Shown one piece after another: positions 13,508 through 19,100 of a DNA stretch of 19,100 nt. A program made the translations under genes and the position numbers. The notes beneath the pieces were generated by a model. It searched no databases and had not been told where the DNA came from. It saw nothing but the letters and a program-made list of their open reading frames with translations. The stretch is from an uncultured Bacilli bacterium (GTDB lineage Bacteria; Bacillota_I; Bacilli_A; RF39; UBA660), in NCBI GenBank assembly GCA_948874605.1, contig CAQRXS010000012.1, forward strand, positions 1 to 19,100. Reading direction: 5' to 3'. Every line of letters starts with the position of its first letter. Position 1 is the first letter of the stretch.

Positions 13508-13536
13508 TTGTAATTATACATATAATTTGCTAATAT
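13508..13536 (+). promoter_or_regulatory. Promoter for the DUF4282-like gene
   Basis: TTGTAA (13508-13513), a 17-base spacer and TAATAT (13531-13536), with TGC before the -10 as an extended element. A second TATAAT at 13521-13526 has no matching -35. Confidence 0.45.
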
Positions 13537-13560
13537 AAACTATAGAAAGGAATGAAAAAT

Positions 13561-14010
13561 ATGTATTCAAATAGTTATGAAATTTATAATAATCCTTTTA
13601 TGTCTAGTTCAGTAGATGTTTGGGGAATTGTTAGTTTCCTAGTAGCTATATGTGGAGGAATTGTTTTATTCTTTACATTCTTAAATCCTAGAAACGAAGA
13701 AAGTTATACAGGTGTTACGAAAAAACTATACGATTTTTTAAGTTTTAAAACAATGACCTTGGAAGCTATTTTAAAAATTTGTTACCTAGTAATGGCCATC
13801 TACATTACAATTTCATCATTTAGTTTTATCTCAACGAGTTTTGTAGCTTTCCTACTTGTATTATTTTTAGGAAATGTTATAGCAAGAATCATCTTCGAAG
13901 GTGCTTTACTAATACTAATGATTTATCGCAAAATAAGCGACATTAATAGTAAATTAACTCCTATAAAAGAAGAAAAAAAGAAAATAGAAAACAAAAAAGA
14001 AGAAAAATAA
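13561..14010 (+). CDS. DUF4282-like small membrane protein
   Basis: A 149-residue membrane protein. A short polar N-terminus precedes a first transmembrane helix (about 18-38: VWGIVSFLVAICGGIVLFF). Then comes a polar linker and YDFLSFKTMTLEAILKICYL with two more helices, ending in GNVIARIIFEGALLILMIYR. The FL.F.........L...Y segment and the R-x-x-x-E-x-x-x-x-x-x-R ending match DUF4282 as I know it. The tail is a run of Lys and Glu. ATG 13561 is chosen over 13552 because GAAAGGA directly abuts the earlier ATG. It has its own promoter and a strong terminator over its stop codon. Function unknown; the family occurs widely in bacterial inner membranes. Confidence 0.75.
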   Translation: MYSNSYEIYNNPFMSSSVDVWGIVSFLVAICGGIVLFFTFLNPRNEESYTGVTKKLYDFLSFKTMTLEAILKICYLVMAIYITISSFSFISTSFVAFLLVLFLGNVIARIIFEGALLILMIYRKISDINSKLTPIKEEKKKIENKKEEK

Positions 14011-14034
14011 GTTTAAAGCGACTTATTTTTTTTT
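14003..14034 (+). terminator. Terminator after the DUF4282-like gene
   Basis: AAATAAGT/ACTTATTT forms an 8-bp stem (14005-14012 with 14021-14028) with loop TTAAAGCG and nine T in all; the stop codon is inside the left arm. Confidence 0.75.
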
Positions 14035-14069
14035 GCATTCATATACTTATAAAAAAGGAGGCTAAAAAT

Positions 14070-14366
14070 ATGTTTCCTCCCAATATAGACCCCCAAATTT
14101 TTACTTTATCTGCTGCAATAGTCGGTGCAGCAATTTCTCCAGAATTCACAGCAGATGAAGCCAATTCTATCGGAAACTGGATTGTGCTCGTTGGAGATTA
14201 TCTTTTAACCTATGCAAGCCAAATTACCTTAATTCAAGGACGGCAACAAAATGCCACAAATCAACAAACTCAAATGAATCAAAATGCTCAAATGGATTCT
14301 ATTATTAGAGCATTACACAAAATGGAATGTGAAATTGAAAAACTAAAAAAAGAATATCACTCATAA
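14070..14366 (+). CDS. Small protein of unknown function
   Basis: A 98-residue protein that I do not recognise. Residues 1-57 mix hydrophobic and small residues (TLSAAIVGAAISPEFTADEA, then NSIGNWIVLVGDYLLTYASQ). Residues 58-77 are very rich in Gln and Asn, and 78-98 form a charged amphipathic helix (IIRALHKMECEIEKLKKEY) likely to self-associate. AAGGAGG lies eight bases before the ATG, one of the strongest ribosome sites in the window, which argues for real expression. No separate promoter is visible after the preceding terminator, so it may depend on readthrough. Its last ten bases overlap the end of the convergent ttcA-like gene. Confidence 0.7.
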   Translation: MFPPNIDPQIFTLSAAIVGAAISPEFTADEANSIGNWIVLVGDYLLTYASQITLIQGRQQNATNQQTQMNQNAQMDSIIRALHKMECEIEKLKKEYHS

Positions 14367-15160
14367 TCATCTAAAAAATGATGTGTAATATTCTTGTCCT
14401 TATAAGAAATAATTGTACTTAAATTTACATTTTCTAAGCTTCGATAAATGTTTTTTTCAAGATATGGATTATCTTTTTTTAACTCATGAATTAACTTTTT
14501 AATATTCCCTCGCTTACTTTCCATTTTTTTCTCTACAAAAGTACATGCACAATTCAAAAATTCTAAACGATTATAACTACCCCAAGCAATGATATCTTCC
14601 TCTCTTACAAAGTAAAGAGGTCTTATTAATTCCATCCCACTAAAATTTGTACTTTTCAATTTAGGCATCATCGTTTTAAAGTCTCCACTATAAAACATTG
14701 ACATCAAAGTCGTTTCGATTACATCATCGTAGTGGTGCGCTAAGGCTATTTTATTACAACCAATTTTCTTGGCATAATCATACAAATATCCTCTTCGCAT
14801 TCGTGCACAAAGATAACAAGGGTGAGCTTCGTTTAATTTATTAGCAACTGCAAATACATCCGTTTCAAATATTTCTAGAGGAATTCCAAGTACAGAAGCA
14901 TTACTTTTTATTTTTTCAACATTTTCCTTATGATATCCAGGATTCATACAAATAAATTTTAAATCAAAATGAACTTTACCATGTCTTTTTATTTCTTGCA
15001 TACATTTAGCAAGTAAAAAAGAATCTTTTCCACCCGAAATACAAACTGCAATAGAATCTCCCTCTTGAATCATATCAAATTCATTCACAGAATCTATAAA
15101 ACCTCTCCATATAGTTTTACGAAACTTTTTGATAATACTTTTTTCTATTTCTTTTTGCAT
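14357..15160 (-). CDS. TtcA-family tRNA thiolation enzyme (PP-loop ATPase)
   Basis: A 267-residue PP-loop ATPase of the TtcA/TtuA group, which adenylates a tRNA base and replaces its oxygen with sulfur (2-thiocytidine at position 32 for TtcA). The ATP-binding loop is SGGKDS (42-47). HPCYLCARMRRG has the CxxC pair and FLNCACTF supplies a later cysteine; in TtcA three such cysteines hold a [4Fe-4S] cluster. AHHYDDVIET is the family's conserved adenylation-site segment. ATG 15160 follows AAGAGA; an in-frame GTG at 15181 has no ribosome site. It starts one base after the dnaI stop, so it is part of the primosome operon although functionally unrelated. TtcA itself versus a Firmicute paralogue cannot be settled. 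Confidence 0.88.
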   Translation of the reverse strand: MQKEIEKSIIKKFRKTIWRGFIDSVNEFDMIQEGDSIAVCISGGKDSFLLAKCMQEIKRHGKVHFDLKFICMNPGYHKENVEKIKSNASVLGIPLEIFETDVFAVANKLNEAHPCYLCARMRRGYLYDYAKKIGCNKIALAHHYDDVIETTLMSMFYSGDFKTMMPKLKSTNFSGMELIRPLYFVREEDIIAWGSYNRLEFLNCACTFVEKKMESKRGNIKKLIHELKKDNPYLEKNIYRSLENVNLSTIISYKDKNITHHFLDDYE

Positions 15161-15161
15161 A

Positions 15162-16037
15162 TCAATCTCTTCTATTCTCACTAATCATAGAAATCTCTTC
15201 CGATAATTGTTTAATTCTTTCCATAATTCTACGTGATTTTACTTTTTCCTCACTGCTAGAATTTATTTGAAAATGTCCTTCTAATTCTTCAAGCGTTAAG
15301 TTCGAAGTAAAAAATGTTGGTAAATTACGATTCATGCGAGTTTGTAAAATAGTTCCTAAAACTTCATCCCTACTCCATTCACTTACCTTTTCAGCTCCAA
15401 TATCATCAATACATAAAATATCAATAGACTGATAAAGATTCATTTTATAATCGTAAAAATCCCAGTCTTTTAAAGTTCTTAAAATTTCTGGAAAATAAAT
15501 CAATTCCACTGTAACATTTTTTTTCTCTCGAAGCTCATTTAATAAAGCACTAATTAAAAAGGTTTTCCCAGAACCAAAATTACCATGTAAATATAATCCT
15601 TTCATTTTTTTAGAAAAATCAAAACTTTCATAAAAATTATCCAGCCATTTAATTACTTTTACTCTTTTTTTATCACTGACATCAATATCTTTCATTCTTG
15701 CATTTACATTAATTTGTTCTTCACTTACTTTTTCTTTTTTTAAAAGAACATCCTGTTTCTTAAATTTACAAGGAAGATAAGTAAAATATAGCGTATCGTT
15801 CTTTTTTTCTGGGTATGACACATGTCCTTTTAAACGATTCTTACACTCGTATAATCCCTTACAATTTTTACAATGATTCAATTCATTTAAAGTATCTTCT
15901 AGTTTTGTAGTTTTCTTCATTGCTTCTTCTTTGGTAAGATTTATTTTCTTGACTAACGAAGCAAACTCTATGTTTTGCATCGCATCATTAAAATTTTTTT
16001 CTAAAGAAATTTTATCTTTCTTAGTAAATTCAAACAT
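15162..16037 (-). CDS. dnaI: Primosomal helicase loader DnaI
   Basis: A 291-residue AAA+ helicase loader that works with DnaB/DnaD to load the replicative helicase at origins and restart sites. The N-terminal domain carries a zinc-site-like set of cysteines (56, 59, 65 and 90: CKNCKGLYEC and LPCKF) as in DnaI. The AAA+ domain has Walker A GNFGSGKT (152-159), Walker B ILCIDDIG and the sensor segment PTFFTSNLTLEEL. An arginine pair (KSRRIMERI) lies near the end. AAGGAGAG precedes ATG 16037, inside the end of the upstream gene, which it overlaps by eight bases. Motifs and the dnaB neighbour make this secure. Confidence 0.93.
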   Translation of the reverse strand: MFEFTKKDKISLEKNFNDAMQNIEFASLVKKINLTKEEAMKKTTKLEDTLNELNHCKNCKGLYECKNRLKGHVSYPEKKNDTLYFTYLPCKFKKQDVLLKKEKVSEEQINVNARMKDIDVSDKKRVKVIKWLDNFYESFDFSKKMKGLYLHGNFGSGKTFLISALLNELREKKNVTVELIYFPEILRTLKDWDFYDYKMNLYQSIDILCIDDIGAEKVSEWSRDEVLGTILQTRMNRNLPTFFTSNLTLEELEGHFQINSSSEEKVKSRRIMERIKQLSEEISMISENRRD

Positions 16038-16644
16038 GATCTCTCCTTCTTTCTCGAGCAAATCGGTTATAATGCATAACATAAGTATCAAGATTGATCG
16101 TTCTTCCTAATTGTTCAAAAGAAATATAATAACGGGCTGTAACTTGGTTATGAGCATCGATTCCAGAAGGAATATAGATTGCTTTTTTTTCACTTTTAAT
16201 ATCAACCCAGTTCACAGATTTAACTTTACAATCTTGATAAGATGCCATAACATTCCAACATGAAAGCGTCTGTGCTAACAAAGCAAATTCTCGAGAATTC
16301 AGTAGCATAGAACGTTCCATAAGATAATAATAAAGAGACGATAAAGTATTTACTTCTTCAACATTTTTCTGTACAAAACGTCGCCTAGGGGCATGCTCCC
16401 TTTCCTTTCCAACCTTTGACCAACAATAAAAATTGTCATAAGGTTCATTAGAATAGGAATAAATCACTATAAAATAATCGTTTTCATGTATCGCACGATA
16501 TTGAATATCTATAGGATTTAGCCCTTTAGCAATCTCTGAAATAAGTTCAAATTCTTGCCAATTAATTAAATAACACCTTTCTTTAAAATATTGTTCTAAT
16601 TCTAAAAAATTTGTAATATCTCTTTCATCTATACTAATTCTCAT
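16030..16644 (-). CDS. Unrecognised 204-residue protein encoded between dnaB and dnaI
   Basis: A 204-residue soluble protein with no signal, membrane segment, nucleotide loop or zinc cluster that I can identify. It is rich in aromatic residues (YFIVIYSYSNEPYDNFYCW, SLYYYLMERSM, ARYYISFEQLG), and its mixed strands and helices suggest a compact fold. A basic patch follows CWSKVGKE (HAPRRRF), and the tail is basic (FARERRRDHV). The ATG lies inside the last codons of dnaB (11-base overlap) and the end overlaps dnaI by eight bases, so all three are translated together. In Bacillus dnaB is followed directly by dnaI. Its position suggests an accessory role in helicase loading; this is inferred from context only. 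Confidence 0.75.
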   Translation of the reverse strand: MRISIDERDITNFLELEQYFKERCYLINWQEFELISEIAKGLNPIDIQYRAIHENDYFIVIYSYSNEPYDNFYCWSKVGKEREHAPRRRFVQKNVEEVNTLSSLYYYLMERSMLLNSREFALLAQTLSCWNVMASYQDCKVKSVNWVDIKSEKKAIYIPSGIDAHNQVTARYYISFEQLGRTINLDTYVMHYNRFARERRRDHV

Positions 16645-17917
16645 ACTTCTTCAACATACTTTCTAATTCTGCTTCTTCTTCTTCACTCATTATTTCTTTT
16701 GTAATTTTTTCATCAAACCAAACTGGAGTCTTTTCGGTAATGACTGGTTTTGTCAAAAATTTATTCAATTTATTTGTATATTTTTTATGTTCTTTTTCCG
16801 CAACTTCCATCGCATCTTTTGCAGTCTCAATTCCAATCCTCTTCCATTGGCCAGCTATAGTTTCAACAAATGCTTGATTTAACTTATTATTATTCTTTTT
16901 TAAAACAAAATCAATCAAGACATTCACAACTGCAGGTTTCAATCCCACATCTACAAGCAAATATTCTAACAATTTTAAATCTCTATTCGTAGGAACACCG
17001 GTTTTATACTTTGAGGCCAAGAAATCATATGGTGTAGTATTTTCAAAAACTTCAATAATTCTTCCTTTTTTAGATGTATCTCCAGCTGGATTTTTTAAAT
17101 ATTCTGGTTGTGAACGATAAATTAAAGTAGGAAGTTTACCATGGTTATTATACTGATAATATTTTCTTGTTTGAATCCTTAAACTATCTTTATCTATAAC
17201 TCCTTTTTCATTAATACATAACCTTATTATTTCACACATTTTCAGTGTATCTAAATTATAGGAAAAAGCTAAATTATTAATAAGTTCTTTCATTCTTTTA
17301 TTTAAGCTTTTCTCCGATAATAAGCCTTTGGGTAAACTGGAAAGTAATAAATCAAAATCTACTTGATCTTGCATATTAAGTGGCAATACCTCTCTTCCAA
17401 TAGCTTCAAATGAAGGAGACTCACTACTAGATTTATAAACTTCATCAAATCTTGATGTTATTTCTTCATAATTTTTCAAACTAAAATGCACTGGACTAAA
17501 TTCTTTTTTTAAAAGTTCATACTCCATCGCACCAACATTATTATATAAAACAACATTTAGAATAGGATTCTGAAAAAATTCTTTCGGCGTTAAAGGAGAA
17601 TAAAGTTCATAAACATAATGATTCGGTTCACCAGCTTCAAAATAAGTGCGAAGTAATCCCATGCCCTCTAAGGATTTACGTGCCAATTTAATATTTTCTA
17701 ATGTTGTTTTTTGAATTGTCATTAAATGATGATGAGTATAATCAATACTTACAAAAGAATAACGGTCTAAGTCTCGCCACAACGTCAAATAAAAACTTAC
17801 AGCATTCGCTCCGATAATAGGTTCATAAAGGCTCACTAAATACTTTCGATCAAGTTCAGTTAAAATCGTTTTGTTAATCACTATGTATTTATCTGCTGGT
17901 AAAAGTGTAGCATTCAT
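16634..17917 (-). CDS. dnaB: Replication initiation and membrane attachment protein DnaB (DnaD/DnaB2 domains)
   Basis: A 427-residue co-loader of the replicative helicase (the Bacilli DnaB, not the E. coli helicase of that name). The N-terminal winged-helix region includes LDRKYLVSLYEPIIGANAVS, usual for this family. The C-terminal DnaD/DnaB2-like domain covers about 305-385: TPYDFLASKYKTGVPTNRD, LLEYLLVDVGLKPAVVNVL, and the Y/F-x-x-x-I-x-x-x-W signature as FVETIAGQWKR. The tail is acidic (SEEEEAELESML). The start at 17917 follows AGAGGTGGG; a longer in-frame start would lie upstream of the promoter -10. A good promoter precedes it, and it leads the operon with the 204-residue gene, dnaI and the ttcA-like gene. 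Confidence 0.9.
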   Translation of the reverse strand: MNATLLPADKYIVINKTILTELDRKYLVSLYEPIIGANAVSFYLTLWRDLDRYSFVSIDYTHHHLMTIQKTTLENIKLARKSLEGMGLLRTYFEAGEPNHYVYELYSPLTPKEFFQNPILNVVLYNNVGAMEYELLKKEFSPVHFSLKNYEEITSRFDEVYKSSSESPSFEAIGREVLPLNMQDQVDFDLLLSSLPKGLLSEKSLNKRMKELINNLAFSYNLDTLKMCEIIRLCINEKGVIDKDSLRIQTRKYYQYNNHGKLPTLIYRSQPEYLKNPAGDTSKKGRIIEVFENTTPYDFLASKYKTGVPTNRDLKLLEYLLVDVGLKPAVVNVLIDFVLKKNNNKLNQAFVETIAGQWKRIGIETAKDAMEVAEKEHKKYTNKLNKFLTKPVITEKTPVWFDEKITKEIMSEEEEAELESMLKKYEN

Positions 17918-17939
17918 AGAGCCCACCTCTCTTATCCAC

Positions 17940-17968
17940 ATTATAAAGGATATTTTAAGGGAATACAA
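17940..17968 (-). promoter_or_regulatory. Sigma-A-type promoter of the dnaB-dnaI operon
   Basis: On the minus strand TTGTAT (17968-17963), a 17-base spacer and TATAAT (17945-17940). The start near 17933 gives a leader of about 16 bases that is mostly ribosome site. Confidence 0.65.
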
Positions 17969-17982
17969 TATAAAATTATAAG

Positions 17983-18008
17983 GAAAAAAATACTTTGAAT
18001 AAAAGTAT
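17983..18008 (-). terminator. Terminator of the secreted-protein gene
   Basis: On the minus strand a 7-bp stem ATACTTT/AAAGTAT with a five-base loop is followed by seven T, 17 bases beyond the stop codon and just ahead of the dnaB promoter. Confidence 0.7.
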
Positions 18009-18024
18009 GAAAAATCTATTTTAT

Positions 18025-19100
18025 TTAGTTTAAAAATAACTGATAAGGATTCTCTCTTCTACCAGCTCCAGTTCTAATAATGATACTACTGTTCAAATAT
18101 AAAGTTGGAACCACATCAAATGAACTAGACGCTGCATAAGTGCTTGCTCGCCCCGTTGAAGTTAAATGAAATACACTATGGGAAATAACAGGATGTCCAC
18201 CAAATGGAGATAAAAACCACGGACTCCATTCTGGGTTGTAAAACCAGTCATTATCTCTACAACTACTATTTTCTTCTAAATTCCATTCATAAATTTTAGA
18301 AATGAAACATTTGCTTCTTGGCATCGTAGCATCCCCACTTGTTGCAAAAACATAATCAGACATATATGGAAGTCCTATCAGCCCTGTCCATTTAGTTGTA
18401 CGAGAAATAGTATCATTACAATAAGCACCACCAGAACAAACTTTTCCAGTATTATTACTTTTTTCTAAAGAATAATAATCGTTTGCGGTTAAAATAGTAT
18501 AGTCTGACGAATTAGCCCCTGTAGACCATAATGCCCTAGAAAACATTTGCTTACTTACATTTTTTAATCCTTTATCTTCAAAACTACAACTAACAATTGC
18601 ATCATTCTCTCCAATATAACATTGACCACTTTTTTGATTATAATACATATCATTTAGTAAAACGTTTAAATCTGAAACACTCCACTCATTTACACCATAA
18701 CCACCATTAATATTGGAAGGCGAACTATCCCAAGAATATTTGCCTATTGGTTCCTCACGTATTAGTTTAATTCTTGCGTCTTTCTTTCCTGTCCCATCAT
18801 CAATATTTTCCATAACACCAATGATTCGCCATAATTCGTTATTAAATGATACGTAGTTATTTGGATTAGACCCTATATATCTTAAATTATTATCTTCTGT
18901 TTCATCATATGCTAAATTGATTGTATCTTTATCACTGTATTTTTTCATACAATCAACTGCTGTATTTCCATTTTCACCACAAGAGGTAATATAATCAGAA
19001 TACACAGCTTCTCTAAAAAATAAATTACATTTTGTTTTTGAAGTATTTTCTTGTTTGTAATTAGAATAATTTACAGAAGCATTCCAAGACTCTACATTCC
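18025..19100 (-). CDS. Secreted/surface protein of unknown function, C-terminal part
   Basis: At least 358 residues; the reading frame stays open to the window edge, so the start and any signal or anchor are not visible. The sequence is poor in Lys/Glu and rich in Asn, Ser, Gly, Tyr and Trp, as in exported proteins. Cysteines occur in closely spaced pairs (CGENGNTAVDC, CYIGENDAIVSC, CSGGAYC, CFISKIYEWNLEENSSC), suggesting disulfide loops. Repeated-family text such as NNYVSFNNELWRIIGV and IGKYSWDSSPSN, and the end NPYQLFLN, recalls a large group of secreted proteins in uncultured gut Bacilli, some with pilin-like N-termini. That is from memory and not testable here. It has a terminator and lies just upstream of the dnaB promoter. 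Confidence 0.75.
   Translation of the reverse strand, partial: NVESWNASVNYSNYKQENTSKTKCNLFFREAVYSDYITSCGENGNTAVDCMKKYSDKDTINLAYDETEDNNLRYIGSNPNNYVSFNNELWRIIGVMENIDDGTGKKDARIKLIREEPIGKYSWDSSPSNINGGYGVNEWSVSDLNVLLNDMYYNQKSGQCYIGENDAIVSCSFEDKGLKNVSKQMFSRALWSTGANSSDYTILTANDYYSLEKSNNTGKVCSGGAYCNDTISRTTKWTGLIGLPYMSDYVFATSGDATMPRSKCFISKIYEWNLEENSSCRDNDWFYNPEWSPWFLSPFGGHPVISHSVFHLTSTGRASTYAASSSFDVVPTLYLNSSIIIRTGAGRRENPYQLFLN

Overview
The window looks like chromosome from an AT-rich, low-GC Firmicute of the class Bacilli, probably an uncultured gut lineage of the Erysipelotrichales/RF39 kind. The reasons are the Bacilli-type helicase-loading genes dnaB and dnaI, strong GGAGG-type ribosome binding sites, short T-tailed hairpin terminators, and a last gene of a secreted type I associate with such genomes. 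TGA is an ordinary stop (dnaI, ttcA-like), so the Mycoplasma code does not apply. Nearly all genes are on the minus strand; uppP, two small genes near 14 kb and their signals are the exceptions.

Region 1 (1-2.7 kb, envelope): a minus-strand group of a short membrane protein, a DUF3603-like cytosolic protein, a lipoprotein and the start of a D-Ala-D-Ala carboxypeptidase, divergent from uppP (undecaprenyl-diphosphate recycling). Region 2 (2.7-8.3 kb, housekeeping): rmuC plus a short Ppx/GppA-like gene as one transcription unit; a helical protein of unknown function; a one-domain rhodanese; a nitrilase-family amidase; and a UbiB/ABC1-type atypical kinase with altered motifs.

Region 3 (8.4-13.4 kb, accessory): an operon-like run of a HAD-fold protein, a broken small ORF, a broken class I glutamine amidotransferase, an HTH-WYL regulator, a double-SIS protein and a divergent HAM1/RdgB-like NTP pyrophosphatase. 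Just beyond its promoter lie fragments of a serine recombinase and of what looks like a MobV-type relaxase, then a tRNA-Thr(GGU) gene whose 3' end faces the fragments. I read this as a decaying mobile element that brought in, or landed beside, a nucleotide/amino-sugar gene set. It is the best candidate here for an undescribed system, although part of it is already inactivated.

Region 4 (13.5-14.4 kb): two plus-strand small genes (a DUF4282-like membrane protein and a 98-residue protein) behind a promoter with a 19-bp dyad just upstream. Region 5 (14.4-17.97 kb): a tight operon of dnaB, an unrecognised 204-residue protein, dnaI and a TtcA-like tRNA thiolase, with overlapping or nearly touching ends and a good promoter in front. 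Region 6 (18.0-19.1 kb): the C-terminal part of a large secreted protein with paired cysteines. No CRISPR array, rRNA, intact transposase or riboswitch was seen.
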